Assembly: GCF_000422445.1 (NCBI RefSeq)
Contig: NZ_AULU01000006.1
Span: 248,001 to 312,000 of the forward strand
Direction of reading: 5' to 3'
From: Paenibacillus assamensis DSM 18201
GTDB lineage: Bacteria; Bacillota; Bacilli; Paenibacillales; Paenibacillaceae
DNA: 64,000 bases
Under the pieces are notes generated by a model. It did no database searches and had not been told where the DNA came from. It saw only the letters and a program-made list of their open reading frames with translations. The position numbers were made by a program, and so were the translations under genes. Every line of letters starts with the position of its first letter. Position 1 is the stretch's first letter. Of this stretch, positions 25,874 through 36,936 are shown piece by piece.

Positions 25874-26608
25874 TTAGACTTCAAAATAGTATTTAAGAGC
25901 ATCGGGGATATGTTTTTGCCAAAAGCCCCATAGATGCTGTCCGTCATGCTCTTCATAATGAACATGAGCTCCGCGCTCGGAAAGTAGCTGATTGGCGTCG
26001 CGGTTAATTTGCAAGAAATCAAATACACCACGGTCTGTTTCATACGCAGTCTCTTGCAAACCAACAATCATAAAGATACGAAGCCAACTGAAATCAGGTT
26101 GAGAAGCTAGAATCTCATAGGATGCAGAGTAGAATGCTCCCGATAAGGAGATGACTTGCTTGAACTTTTCAGGCTGCTTAAGAGCAAGGTGCAAGGACAC
26201 TGTGCCGCCTAATGAATCTCCTGCTAAAACGATGTCATTCCAATCTGTGCGAACAGGATAGGTTGCTTCTACAAAAGGAACGATTTCTTCCATAAATGAT
26301 TTTGTATACGTTTCAAACAATGTTCCATCTGGTGAATACTCTTCGGTACGGACTTTTTTGTCGACATCAACGCCTGCAATGATAATAGGTTCAATTTCGC
26401 CATCCAGTATCAGTTTGTTAGCGATTGTAGCGATGCGACCAAAGTTGAAGAAGTCTTCGCCATCTTGGCAGTAAACGACAGGGTAGCTGAGAATCTCGTT
26501 GAAACCTGGAGGTAAATAGACTCGCAGCGAGCGAGTTCCTGTAGGTAATATAGATGAAGAAACATCATGCTTAACAATTGTACGTTTGAAGTATGCGGAA
26601 TCTGACAT
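25874..26608 (-). CDS. Alpha/beta-hydrolase esterase (Fes/enterochelin-esterase-like)
   Basis: About 244 residues. The nucleophile elbow is GDSLGG, a catalytic His lies in DGQHLWGFW, and the N-terminus has the YLPPGF and PVVYCQDG features of the YieL/Fes-like esterase family. It probably hydrolyses small esters in the cytoplasm; no signal peptide. The ATG at 26608 is preferred as AGGTGG stands upstream; a GTG at 26620 would place the site inside the coding frame. Substrate unknown. Confidence 0.84.
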   Translation of the reverse strand: MSDSAYFKRTIVKHDVSSSILPTGTRSLRVYLPPGFNEILSYPVVYCQDGEDFFNFGRIATIANKLILDGEIEPIIIAGVDVDKKVRTEEYSPDGTLFETYTKSFMEEIVPFVEATYPVRTDWNDIVLAGDSLGGTVSLHLALKQPEKFKQVISLSGAFYSASYEILASQPDFSWLRIFMIVGLQETAYETDRGVFDFLQINRDANQLLSERGAHVHYEEHDGQHLWGFWQKHIPDALKYYFEV

Positions 26609-26853
26609 TCGCAACACCACCTATGCAAAATTTTATCGAAATTGGTTAACACTAAGAACGAATCAACTGTCTACATTCATTATTCTTGAAAGTATAGAGC
26701 GTAATGGATTTAGAAGTTGAACACAATACATATCGAAATGTATGTGCTAAATATCACTGGAACTAGACTGATTTGTTTTATCCTGTTATAGTAGTTAAAA
26801 GAAACTGTTATAGCTACAAGAGAACAAAATATTCACTTTTTCCGCTATTTCTT
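26609..26853. other. Intergenic between esterase and pdhA
   Basis: No gene or clear structure is visible upstream of the pdh promoter. Confidence 0.45.
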
Positions 26854-28002
<1,149 letters not shown>

Positions 28003-28091
28003 GATTTCATTTATATAGATGAAGTTCGAAATAATTCGATGAGCGGACAGGCAAAGATTACTTTGCGACGATGTAAGGAGGATACGAATCA

Positions 28092-29069
28092 ATGGCACAA
28101 ATGAATATGAAAGAAGCGATTCGCGACGCAATGCGCGTTGAGTTGAAACGAGATCCTAACGTCCTTGTTTTCGGTGAAGACGTAGGTCATGTTGGCGGCG
28201 TTTTCCGTGCGACAGAAGGATTGCAAAAAGAATTTGGTGAAGAGCGCGTATTCGATACGCCGCTTGCAGAATCTGCAATCGGTGGTATGGCAGTAGGTCT
28301 TGGTGTAACTGGATTCCGTCCAGTAGCTGAGATTCAATTTGTAGGTTTCATCTACGAAGCACTTGACCAAATGGTTGTTCAAGCAGCTCGTATGCGTTAC
28401 CGTTCCGGTGGACGTTACAACTCGCCAATCGTATTCCGTACACCTTTCGGTGGCGGCGTTAAAGCGGCTGAGCTTCACACAGATTCCTTGGAAGGTTTGC
28501 TTATTCAATCTCCAGGTATCAAAGTTATCGTACCTTCCAACCCGTACGATGCAAAAGGTTTGCTAATCTCTGCAATCCGTGAAAACGACCCTGTATTCTT
28601 CATGGAGCATTTGAACTTGTACCATGCATTCCGTGACGAAGTACCTGAAGGTGAGTACACAGTTGAGATCGGTAAAGCTAAAGTAGTTCGCGAAGGTAAA
28701 GATGTAACAATCTTGGCTTACGGTCTTATGGTTCACACAGCTATGAAAGCTGCTGCTGAGCTTGAAAAAGAAGGCGTACAAGCTGAGGTTATCGACCTTC
28801 GTACGTTGCTGCCGCTTGACATCGATACTATCGTTGAGTCTGTTAAAAAGACAAACCGTGCGATCGTTGTTCAAGAAGCTCAAAAAACATCTGGTGTTGC
28901 TGCAGAGGTTATTGCGCAAATCAATGAGAAAGCAATTCTTCACCTTGAAGCACCAGTACTTCGCGTTGCAGGTCCAGATACGGTTTATCCATTCGCTCAA
29001 ATCGAAGACCAATGGTTGCCATCTCCTGCACGTATCGTAACAGCAGTTAACAAAGTATTGAATTTCTAA
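28092..29069 (+). CDS. pdhB: Pyruvate dehydrogenase E1 component beta subunit
   Basis: 325 residues, transketolase-like. Characteristic segments are [18 protein letters not shown] at the start, [15 protein letters not shown] near residue 56 and RTPFGGG near residue 117. It completes the E1 heterotetramer. Start set by AAGGAGG; 89 nt separate it from pdhA. Confidence 0.96.
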   Translation: MAQMNMKEAIRDAMRVELKRDPNVLVFGEDVGHVGGVFRATEGLQKEFGEERVFDTPLAESAIGGMAVGLGVTGFRPVAEIQFVGFIYEALDQMVVQAARMRYRSGGRYNSPIVFRTPFGGGVKAAELHTDSLEGLLIQSPGIKVIVPSNPYDAKGLLISAIRENDPVFFMEHLNLYHAFRDEVPEGEYTVEIGKAKVVREGKDVTILAYGLMVHTAMKAAAELEKEGVQAEVIDLRTLLPLDIDTIVESVKKTNRAIVVQEAQKTSGVAAEVIAQINEKAILHLEAPVLRVAGPDTVYPFAQIEDQWLPSPARIVTAVNKVLNF

Positions 29070-29109
29070 ATAGATAGAACCGTTATAGAAGTGAAGGAGG
29101 TACCTACCT

Positions 29110-30402
29110 GTGGCAAAGTTTGAATATCGTTTCCCAGAGCTTGGTGAAGGACTACATGAAGGCGAAATTATCAAAATGCTTATCAAGCCAGGCGACAAAG
29201 TAACTGATGATGACATTATCATGGAAGTACAAAATGACAAGGCGATCGTAGAAGTTCCTTGTCCTGTGAACGGAACTGTACTTGAAGTTCTTGCAAAAGA
29301 CGGCCAGGTAATGCACATGGGTGAAGTTGTAGCTATCATCGACGCGGAAGGCGACGTTCCTGAGCAAGCTGCTCCAGCAGAAGAAGCGAAGGAAGAAGCT
29401 CCGGCTCCAGCAGCAGCTGAAGCTCCTAAAGCAGAAGCAGCAGCGGCTCCGGCACCTGCAGCTCCTAACCGTGAAGTATTGGCAACACCAAGCGTTCGTA
29501 AGTTCGCTCGTGAGCTTGGCATCAACATTGCTGATGTTCCTGGAACAGGTAACAACGGCAAGATTACTCGTGAAGACGTTGAAGCATTCTCCAAAGGTGG
29601 CGCTCCAGCAGCAGCTCCTAAGGCAGAAACAGCTGAAACGACTGCTGCACCAGCAGCGAAAGCTGACAAAGCAGCAGCGGCACCAGCAGCTGATCGCTTA
29701 CAAGAAGAAGAGCGCACTCCGTTCAAAGGTATCCGTAAAGCGATTTCCAACGCTATGGTTAAATCTGCTTACACGGCTCCACACGTTACAATCATGGACG
29801 AAGTTGACGTTACAGAACTTGTTGCATTCCGCAACCGCTTGAAGCCGGTTATGGAGCAAAAAGGCAAAAAAGTTACTTACTTGCCATTCATCGTAAAAGC
29901 ATTGGTAGCAGCGGTACGTCAGTTCCCTGTTATGAACGCAATGATCGACGAAGAAGCACAAGAAATCGTGTACAAAAAGTACTACAACATCGGTATCGCA
30001 GCAGATACAGACAACGGCTTGATCGTTCCTGTTATTAAGGACGCAGATCGTCGTAGCATCTGGATGATCTCTGATGATATCCGTGACTTGGCAGCACGCG
30101 GTCGTGACGGCAAGCTTGCTCCTAACGAGTTGAGAGGTTCCACAATTACAATCACAAACATCGGTTCGGCAGGCGGTATGTTCTTCACTCCGATCATCAA
30201 CTTCCCTGAAGTTGCGATCTTGGGTACAGGACGTATTTCTGAGAAGCCAGTTGTGAAGAACGGCGAGATTGTTGCAGCACCTGTTATGGCATTGTCCTTG
30301 AGCTTCGACCACCGTCTAATCGATGGCGCTACAGCTCAAAACTTTATGAACTATATCAAGCAGTTGTTGGCTAACCCAGAACTGCTAGTCATGGAGGTAT
30401 AA
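29110..30402 (+). CDS. pdhC: Dihydrolipoamide acetyltransferase (E2)
   Basis: 430 residues: a single lipoyl domain with lipoyl Lys44 in QNDKAIVEV, an Ala/Pro/Glu linker (about 85-120), a peripheral-subunit-binding domain (TPSVRKFAREL to ITREDVEAF), a second Ala-rich linker and the catalytic domain with SFDHRLIDGA. It forms the core of the complex. GTG start after GAAGGAGG. Confidence 0.95.
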   Translation: MAKFEYRFPELGEGLHEGEIIKMLIKPGDKVTDDDIIMEVQNDKAIVEVPCPVNGTVLEVLAKDGQVMHMGEVVAIIDAEGDVPEQAAPAEEAKEEAPAPAAAEAPKAEAAAAPAPAAPNREVLATPSVRKFARELGINIADVPGTGNNGKITREDVEAFSKGGAPAAAPKAETAETTAAPAAKADKAAAAPAADRLQEEERTPFKGIRKAISNAMVKSAYTAPHVTIMDEVDVTELVAFRNRLKPVMEQKGKKVTYLPFIVKALVAAVRQFPVMNAMIDEEAQEIVYKKYYNIGIAADTDNGLIVPVIKDADRRSIWMISDDIRDLAARGRDGKLAPNELRGSTITITNIGSAGGMFFTPIINFPEVAILGTGRISEKPVVKNGEIVAAPVMALSLSFDHRLIDGATAQNFMNYIKQLLANPELLVMEV

Positions 30403-30405
30403 GCA

Positions 30406-31815
30406 ATGGTAGTAGGAGACGCGTCTTTAAACATTGATACACTAGTAATCGGGGCAGGTCCTGGTGGTTATGTAGCAGCAATTCGTGCTGCTCAACTAGG
30501 ACAAAGCGTATTGATCGTCGACAAGTCTGAGCTTGGCGGCGTGTGCTTGAACCGTGGTTGTATTCCATCCAAGGCTCTTATTAGCGCAGCTCATCAGTAC
30601 GAAGTAACACAACACGCTTCTGAAATTGGTATTACGGCAGAGAACGTTAAAGTTGACTTCTCTAAAGTTCAACAATTCAAAGGTGGCGTAGTTAAAAAGC
30701 TTACAGGCGGCGTTGGTGCGCTTCTTAAAAAGAACAAAGTGCAAGTATTCAAAGGTGAAGCAATGTTCATCAATGAAAACGAAGCACGCGTGTTCAATGA
30801 TCAAGAAGCACCTCGCTACATGTTCAAGAACTGTATCATCGCTACAGGTTCTCGCCCAATTGAATTGAAAGCATTCCCGTTCGGCGGACGCATTTTGTCT
30901 TCCACAGAAGCGTTGGAATTGCCTGAAATTCCTAAGAGCATGATCGTTATCGGCGGTGGATACATTGGTGCAGAGCTTGGCCAAATGTACTCCAAGTTCG
31001 GTACAAAAGTAACAATCATCGAAGGCGCTGACATGGTTCTTCCTGGATTTGACAAAGACATGACTACAATCGTGTCCAAAAACATGAAGAAAACAGGTGT
31101 TGAAATCTTTGCTGGTGCGCAAGCTGAAGGTGCTACGCAAACAGATAAAGATGTAACTGTTACGTTCAAAGTTGGCGGAGAGACGAAAGAAGTAACTGCA
31201 GAGTACTTGCTAGTTACAGTTGGTCGTCGTCCAAACACTGACGGTGAGCTTGGTCTTGATATGATTGGCGTTAAAATGACAGATCGTGGAATTATCGAAG
31301 TTGACCACCAAGGTCGTACTAGCATTCCACACATCTTCGCTATCGGCGATATCGTTCCTGGTCTTGCATTGGCACACAAAGCTTCTTACGAAGGTAAAGT
31401 GGCTGCTGAAGCAATCGCAGGAATGCCTAGTGTTGTTGATTACAAAGCTATGCCAGCTGTTTGCTTCACGGATCCAGAGTGCGCAAGCGTAGGCTTGTCC
31501 GAATCCGAAGCAAAAGGTAAAGGTTTGAATGTTAAATCCGGTAAGTTCCCATATGCAGCTAACGGTCGTGCGTTGTCCCTTGGCGGAAGCGTTGATGGCT
31601 TCGTGAAAATCGTTGCTGATGCTGAGACAGGTATCGTTCTAGGTTCCCAAATCGTGGGTCCTGAAGCGTCTAACTTGATCGCAGAATTGGGCTTGGCTGT
31701 TGAAATGGCAGCTACATTGGAAGACTTGGCATTGACTGTTCACGCTCATCCAACATTGGGTGAAATCGTAATGGAAGCTGCTGAGGTTGTATTGGGTCAT
31801 CCGATCCATAGCTAA
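30406..31815 (+). CDS. pdhD: Dihydrolipoamide dehydrogenase (E3)
   Basis: 469 residues. FAD-binding [12 protein letters not shown], redox pair in [18 protein letters not shown]-binding [12 protein letters not shown], and C-terminal His/Glu in [13 protein letters not shown]. It reoxidises the lipoyl group. Start 3 nt after the pdhC stop with ATGGAGG upstream, so translation is coupled. Confidence 0.96.
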   Translation: MVVGDASLNIDTLVIGAGPGGYVAAIRAAQLGQSVLIVDKSELGGVCLNRGCIPSKALISAAHQYEVTQHASEIGITAENVKVDFSKVQQFKGGVVKKLTGGVGALLKKNKVQVFKGEAMFINENEARVFNDQEAPRYMFKNCIIATGSRPIELKAFPFGGRILSSTEALELPEIPKSMIVIGGGYIGAELGQMYSKFGTKVTIIEGADMVLPGFDKDMTTIVSKNMKKTGVEIFAGAQAEGATQTDKDVTVTFKVGGETKEVTAEYLLVTVGRRPNTDGELGLDMIGVKMTDRGIIEVDHQGRTSIPHIFAIGDIVPGLALAHKASYEGKVAAEAIAGMPSVVDYKAMPAVCFTDPECASVGLSESEAKGKGLNVKSGKFPYAANGRALSLGGSVDGFVKIVADAETGIVLGSQIVGPEASNLIAELGLAVEMAATLEDLALTVHAHPTLGEIVMEAAEVVLGHPIHS

Positions 31816-31876
31816 GGTAACTTTATTCTCTAATTAATTCTGTTTTATTTGTTACGGTTCTATATGGTTTATTTTT

Positions 31877-31910
31877 CCCTGTTGTCTATTCGACGACAGG
31901 GACTTTTTTT
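31877..31910 (+). terminator. Terminator of the pdh operon
   Basis: CCCTGTTGTC and GACGACAGGG pair with one G-U around a 5-nt loop, followed by AC and a run of T. Confidence 0.9.
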
Positions 31911-32115
31911 ATACTAGCGATAATGAATTAGTATGAATAGTGACTGACTTGCGCTAGCTTTGGAACTATGGAATAAAACAGATTGATGATAGGAATCTTT
32001 ATTAGCATTGAGAAATTTTTCGTATTGAATTGAAACCCTTGTCAATGATGATTTTTTTTCATTGCAATGGTACACTGTTAAGATAGTTAGGGAAAGAACG
32101 GAGGAATTTATCAGC

Positions 32116-32910
32116 ATGAGAAATTATTTAGACCTACTACAAGAAGTATTAGACAACGGTGTTAAGAAGGAAGATCGTACAGGTACAGGTACGGTATCCG
32201 TATTTGGGCGCCAACTTCGTTTTGACCTACAAGCAGGTTTTCCACTTGTAACAACGAAGCGACTTCATTTAAAATCGATCATTCATGAGCTGCTTTGGTT
32301 CCTTAGTGGTGATACGAACATTAAGTATTTGCAAGAGAATGGGGTTCGAATCTGGAACGAATGGGCTGATGAGAACGGTGACCTTGGACCTGTCTACGGT
32401 TCTCAATGGCGTAAGTGGGAAGCGGCAGATGGACGTGTTATTGATCAGATTACAAATGTGATCGAACAAATCAAGACGAACCCGGATTCACGTCGACTAC
32501 TTGTTTCCGCTTGGAATGTGGGCGAAGTAGATAATATGAAACTTCCTCCATGCCATTACGCATTTCAGTTCTATGTAGCAGATGGAAAGCTTAGCTGCAT
32601 GCTAAATATGCGCTCTGTAGATACGTTCTTGGGGCTTCCATTTAATATCGCGTGCTATTCTTTGTTAACGCATATGATTGCACAGCAGTGCGACTTGGAA
32701 GTCGGAGAGTTTGTTTGGTCTGGCGGAGATGTGCATATTTATTCGAATCATATGGAGCAAGTACAGACTCAATTATCTCGAGAACCGCTTGCATTGCCAA
32801 AGTTAGTCATTAAGCGTAAGCCAGAATCCATCTTTGACTATACCTATGAGGACTTCGAATTTGAAGGATATGAGTATCATCCTGGAATTAAAGCTCCAGT
32901 CGCAATTTAA
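32116..32910 (+). CDS. thyA: Thymidylate synthase
   Basis: 264 residues, the usual length. The catalytic Cys is in [10 protein letters not shown], and [11 protein letters not shown] near residue 22, [15 protein letters not shown] and GDVHIYSNH are conserved for folate and dUMP binding. It methylates dUMP to dTMP with methylene-tetrahydrofolate. The ATG at 32116 has GGAGGAAT upstream; the longer frame from 32062 is not family sequence. Pairs with dfrA 42 nt downstream. Confidence 0.96.
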   Translation: MRNYLDLLQEVLDNGVKKEDRTGTGTVSVFGRQLRFDLQAGFPLVTTKRLHLKSIIHELLWFLSGDTNIKYLQENGVRIWNEWADENGDLGPVYGSQWRKWEAADGRVIDQITNVIEQIKTNPDSRRLLVSAWNVGEVDNMKLPPCHYAFQFYVADGKLSCMLNMRSVDTFLGLPFNIACYSLLTHMIAQQCDLEVGEFVWSGGDVHIYSNHMEQVQTQLSREPLALPKLVIKRKPESIFDYTYEDFEFEGYEYHPGIKAPVAI

Positions 32911-32952
32911 TACTTGTGATGAATTTCTTGTAGTGGGGGGGACTACGCCGGA

Positions 32953-33441
32953 ATGAGTATTAACATGATCTGGGCAATGGATCGTAACCAGCTTATTGGT
33001 CAAAATAATGCTTTGCCGTGGCACTTGCCAAATGATATGCAGTATTTTCGTCGTGTAACGAGTGGAAAAACGGTTGTCATGGGCCGAAAAACGTATGACT
33101 CTATAGGACGTCCGCTTCCAAAGCGGCGGAATCTTGTATTGACGCGCAATTCACAATGGATGGCTGAAGGTGTTGAGACCATTACCGATTTAAGAATGGT
33201 GCTGGAACTTGCAGAAAAAGAAGAGATCATGATCATGGGCGGTGCAGAGATCTACCACCTCTTTATGCCGCATGCGGATCGATTATTAATTACCTTCATT
33301 GATGCAGAATTTGAAGGTACAGATTATTTCCCAAACTATGATCAATCTGAGTGGATGCTTGTTGAGGAAACAGAAGGAACAGTGGATGAGAAGAATCCAT
33401 TTCCTCATCGTTTTACTGTATACGAGCGTAACAAAAAGTAG
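32953..33441 (+). CDS. dfrA: Dihydrofolate reductase
   Basis: 162 residues. IWAMDRNQLIGQNNALPWHLPNDM split across the active-site loop, RKTYDSIGRPLPKR and MIMGGAEIYHLF are typical of bacterial FolA/DfrA. It regenerates tetrahydrofolate used by ThyA, its upstream neighbour. The ribosome site is a long G run about 12 nt upstream; the ATG four codons later (32965) is a lesser alternative. Confidence 0.95.
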   Translation: MSINMIWAMDRNQLIGQNNALPWHLPNDMQYFRRVTSGKTVVMGRKTYDSIGRPLPKRRNLVLTRNSQWMAEGVETITDLRMVLELAEKEEIMIMGGAEIYHLFMPHADRLLITFIDAEFEGTDYFPNYDQSEWMLVEETEGTVDEKNPFPHRFTVYERNKK

Positions 33442-33466
33442 GGGCTTATTTCACATGCCCCTTTAT
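33440..33466 (+). terminator. Weak terminator after dfrA
   Basis: AGGGGC and GCCCCT pair around an 11-nt loop, with TTATT instead of a strong T run. Confidence 0.6.
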
Positions 33467-33652
33467 TAGTGTAAAGCAGTGCAAACTAAACGATATTTTC
33501 TCTATATGGTTTTCTGTTTATTTACGCTAAACTTTACATAATTATTTGTCGGACAATGTATTTCCTTCTTGCTTGTGTTAGGGATTACGTATTATATTGA
33601 TGTATAAAATTTCAATAAATAGATACGCAGACGAACGGATGGAGGAACTAGC

Positions 33653-35140
33653 ATGTCAACACCTACGGGATTTATGGAGTATACACGACAGATTCCTGCT
33701 GATCGTGATCCACTAGAGAGAATTAAAGACTGGGAAGAATTCCATAAGCATATGTCCGAAGAGGAGCTCCGTACACAGGGTTCTCGTTGTATGGATTGCG
33801 GAACACCTTATTGCCATACTGGAATTGAGCTTACAGGCGGAACTTCAGGCTGCCCGGTCAACAATTTGATTCCTGAATGGAATAATTTAATTTACCGTGG
33901 ACTATGGAGAGAGGCATTGGAGCGCTTGCACAAGACAAATAACTTCCCTGAATTTACAGGAAGCGTATGTCCTGCACCATGCGAGGGTTCGTGTACGGTA
34001 GGATTAATCGGCAAGCCAGTAACGATTAAGACGATTGAGCAAGCGATTATCGATAAAGGCTTTAGCGAAGGGTGGGTTACTCCACAACCTCCGGAGAAGC
34101 GCACTGGCAAAAAGGTAGCTGTTGTTGGTTCTGGACCTGCTGGTCTAGCAGCTGCGGCACAGTTGAACAAAGCGGGTCATCTCGTAACGGTATATGAGCG
34201 TGCTGATCGGATCGGTGGATTACTCACTTATGGTATTCCAACGATGAAACTAAGTAAAGGTGTTGTTCAGCGTCGAGTTGACTTGTTGGCTGCTGAAGGT
34301 GTGCAGTTTATTACAAATACAGAAATCGGCAAAGATATTTCATCTGAACAACTTGTGAAAGATTATGATGCAGTTGTCCTTTGTGGTGGAGCTACAAGAC
34401 CGCGTCAGTTTAAGATCGAAGGAAGTGAATTTGAAGGTATTCATTATGCGATGGATTACCTGAACTCCACGATCAAGAGCTATTTAGACAGCAATTTGGA
34501 AGACGGCCAATATATTGATGCCAAAGATAAACATGTAGTCGTAATCGGTGGTGGCGATACGGGTACGGACTGTGTAGCGACTGCACTCCGCCACGGCTGT
34601 GCAAGTGTTACACAGTTTGGTACACATGCCAAGGCTCCGCTAGAGCGCGATGAAGTGGATAATCCTTGGCCACAATTCCCGAACGTGTATACGCTTGATT
34701 ATGCACAAGAAGAGGCAAAGGCTCTTTACGGACGTGATCCACGTGAATTCTCGATTATGACAACCAAGTTTATCAGTGATGAAAATGGTCGTGTCAATGC
34801 GCTGGAAACGGTTCAAATCGAACGTATTGTTGATGAGACAGGACGTAAAATTTATCAACCAATTCCGGGAACGGAACGCCAATTTAAGGCGGATCTCGTA
34901 TTGATCGCTATCGGTTTCGATGGAGCAGAGCAGACAATTCCCGAGCAATTAAGCATAGAGACGGATCGTTGGTCGAATGTAAAAGCAAAATATGGCGTTT
35001 ACAAAACAAATGTAGACAAAGTATTTACTGCTGGTGATATGCGCCGTGGACAAAGCCTAGTCGTATGGGCAATTAATGAAGGCCGTGAAGCTGCGCGCGA
35101 GGTAGATAAATATTTGATGGGCTCATCCATGTTGCCTTAA
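33653..35140 (+). CDS. gltD: Glutamate synthase small subunit GltD-like
   Basis: 495 residues. N-terminal Fe-S segment with CMDCGTPYC and [12 protein letters not shown] site [16 protein letters not shown](P)H site [11 protein letters not shown], and the C-terminal [17 protein letters not shown]. It delivers electrons from NADPH to the large subunit for glutamate synthesis. No gltB is adjacent, so it may serve a distant GltB or a different partner, as with some solo NADPH oxidoreductases of this family. Confidence 0.92.
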   Translation: MSTPTGFMEYTRQIPADRDPLERIKDWEEFHKHMSEEELRTQGSRCMDCGTPYCHTGIELTGGTSGCPVNNLIPEWNNLIYRGLWREALERLHKTNNFPEFTGSVCPAPCEGSCTVGLIGKPVTIKTIEQAIIDKGFSEGWVTPQPPEKRTGKKVAVVGSGPAGLAAAAQLNKAGHLVTVYERADRIGGLLTYGIPTMKLSKGVVQRRVDLLAAEGVQFITNTEIGKDISSEQLVKDYDAVVLCGGATRPRQFKIEGSEFEGIHYAMDYLNSTIKSYLDSNLEDGQYIDAKDKHVVVIGGGDTGTDCVATALRHGCASVTQFGTHAKAPLERDEVDNPWPQFPNVYTLDYAQEEAKALYGRDPREFSIMTTKFISDENGRVNALETVQIERIVDETGRKIYQPIPGTERQFKADLVLIAIGFDGAEQTIPEQLSIETDRWSNVKAKYGVYKTNVDKVFTAGDMRRGQSLVVWAINEGREAAREVDKYLMGSSMLP

Positions 35141-35210
35141 TCAAAAGTTTGCACTTATTTCGTTATGCTATTTTAGATATGCTATTGAATTTTTAAATGT
35201 AAAATATAAG

Positions 35211-35247
35211 AAGCTGCGTACTAGTTTAACTAGTTGCAGCTTTTTTT
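35211..35247 (+). terminator. Terminator after gltD
   Basis: AAGCTGC and GCAGCTT with an inner self-complementary stretch (ACTAGTTTAACTAGT) form a long stem, followed by a T run. The next gene is on the opposite strand. Confidence 0.88.
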
Positions 35248-35269
35248 AAGTTAAGTTAGATGACATTGT

Positions 35270-36004
35270 TTAGTTTTTCGTTACCCTTCCAATGCTGGCA
35301 AGTAAATAACCTGGGAACCAGCTTTGTTCCACGCTATCTAATTGCTCATACCATATTCGTAATTGCGTCTTGAGTACATTTGCGTTAGGTACAAAATCAA
35401 GAAAGTCCAGGCTGTTTATAAAGCCAATGGAGTGTTCAGTTAGCAGTGTAATATTACTATCTTGAAATTCGTCCTGTAAAGACAAAACAGGCTCTTCTAC
35501 TCCATACATCCATGCACCAGATTGTTCTGCGTAATGTTTCCCTACACGGTATGGTAGACATTGTGCGTTAGGTGTGAAAATAATGACCACGCCATCAGAC
35601 TTCGTAATCCTTCGCATTTCCTTCAATATTTGTACTTTTTCCTCATAAGAGAAATGCTCGAGCACGCCTGCATTCCACACAACGTCATATCGATTATTTT
35701 CAACAGGTATATTCCTAATGTCCGCTAATATAAAATCAGCTTTGCATTGATGCTGTTCGAACGCAGCGCGGCTATTTTCTAATGCCATTTGGGAATAGTC
35801 TGCTAAAGTCACATTTGCTCCAAGTTGGGAAAGTCGTAGAGATATTTTTCCTGTTCCAGATCCTGCTTCGAACATGGAGCGCCCAGATATTGCTCCTACT
35901 GAATGGGTGAGGGATTCTAGTATGGTTTGACTTAATGGATCCCATTGATAGGACACTTCGTGCGACCATAATCGATCCCATACTTCTTTTTGATCTTGTT
36001 TCAT
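35270..36004 (-). CDS. SAM-dependent methyltransferase
   Basis: 244 residues. SAM motif FEAGSGTGKISLRL, then ADYSQMA, DIRNIPV and VVWNAGVLEHF, typical of class I small-molecule methyltransferases. The ATG at 36004 is chosen because AGGAG lies upstream on that strand. It sits 37 nt after the end of a glycosyltransferase gene (36042) on the same strand and its own longer frame overlaps that gene. Beside two glycosyltransferases and a collagen-like protein it may methylate a glycan, as the O-methyl sugar of B. anthracis BclA would need. Confidence 0.82.
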   Translation of the reverse strand: MKQDQKEVWDRLWSHEVSYQWDPLSQTILESLTHSVGAISGRSMFEAGSGTGKISLRLSQLGANVTLADYSQMALENSRAAFEQHQCKADFILADIRNIPVENNRYDVVWNAGVLEHFSYEEKVQILKEMRRITKSDGVVIIFTPNAQCLPYRVGKHYAEQSGAWMYGVEEPVLSLQDEFQDSNITLLTEHSIGFINSLDFLDFVPNANVLKTQLRIWYEQLDSVEQSWFPGYLLASIGRVTKN

Positions 36005-36041
36005 CTTCACAACTCCTATTTCGGTTCTCGGTTCGTAATGA

Positions 36042-36932
36042 TCATTGTGTAGAGGGAGGGATATCTCGCGCTGCAAGCCAACTATTTAACAGCTCGTGAA
36101 AGATGGCTGAGTCAGGGTATATGCGTTGGAGCTGCTCTAAACCGTGTGCTCCGTATTGTTCAAGCAAACCTTGCTCGTTTTGTGCAAAATGCATATGTTT
36201 ATCAGGCAAACTCATACGCTGAGCTAAGGTAGCATGATACACCCATGAAGCTAAGCAGCATTTTGGTCGCCAATTGCTCCTAAGACCCATGTAATACAAG
36301 TACCCTAGTACTAAACTATCATCCTCATACCCTTGTTTGCCGCGGAGGAAACGAATATCATACCCCCCAATTGCGCGCAAAATGCTTGCACGATGTATTA
36401 CAGGATGAACGAAGGCGCTCATAACAGATGTTTGAGAGCAGCTATTGAGCAATGAACACAGTTGTTCATAGGAAGAAGGGACTTCTACATGCGTTCCAAG
36501 CGGTTGAAGAACTCCTTCAGCGGTCAGTATTCCAGGAGAGATAAGAGGTTCTTCGGATTGTTCTAAATAATCAATTAGAGGTTGATACCAGTTAGGCGGG
36601 AAGATCATATCAACGTGGATTTCAGAAATAAAATCGGTGTTAGGGTAGTTCTCCCATATAAATTCGAAGCATTTCTGTCGAGCTTGAGCAATACCAATAT
36701 TAGTTTCCGAGCCTAGTAGATGAAAAGGAAGTCCGATCGATTGACAAAGTTGTTTCACTTCTTCATTGCTCATACTACCTTGATTGTATATCACGACAAC
36801 AGCCTGTTCACTAAAGCTCAAGCTTTGCAGACACTGCTGTAACATGCTGCGGTCAAGTTGATCATATGGTGAATTACGAATAAGCAGTGGAAGCGTGTGG
36901 ATTATAGTGGACATAGATGAATAGGTCTCCAT
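36042..36932 (-). CDS. Glycosyltransferase, GT2/GT-A fold
   Basis: About 296 residues, GT-A type: ETNIGIAQARQKCFE is the nucleotide-sugar and turn region, HVDMIFPPNW the acidic metal motif, and IGGYDIRFLRGKQGYEDD the acceptor-side ED motif. It is cytosolic with no transmembrane segment. Start uncertain: ATG at 36932 or 36914 (GGAG 12 nt before the latter). It lies just downstream of the two-domain glycosyltransferase, four nt after its stop. Confidence 0.82.
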   Translation of the reverse strand: METYSSMSTIIHTLPLLIRNSPYDQLDRSMLQQCLQSLSFSEQAVVVIYNQGSMSNEEVKQLCQSIGLPFHLLGSETNIGIAQARQKCFEFIWENYPNTDFISEIHVDMIFPPNWYQPLIDYLEQSEEPLISPGILTAEGVLQPLGTHVEVPSSYEQLCSLLNSCSQTSVMSAFVHPVIHRASILRAIGGYDIRFLRGKQGYEDDSLVLGYLYYMGLRSNWRPKCCLASWVYHATLAQRMSLPDKHMHFAQNEQGLLEQYGAHGLEQLQRIYPDSAIFHELLNSWLAARDIPPSTQ

Positions 36933-36936
36933 TTCT

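Noticed and set aside
28563-29750. A 395-codon minus-strand open frame across pdhB and pdhC
   Set aside because: It is opposite two certain genes; composition mirrors their Ala- and codon-biased linkers.
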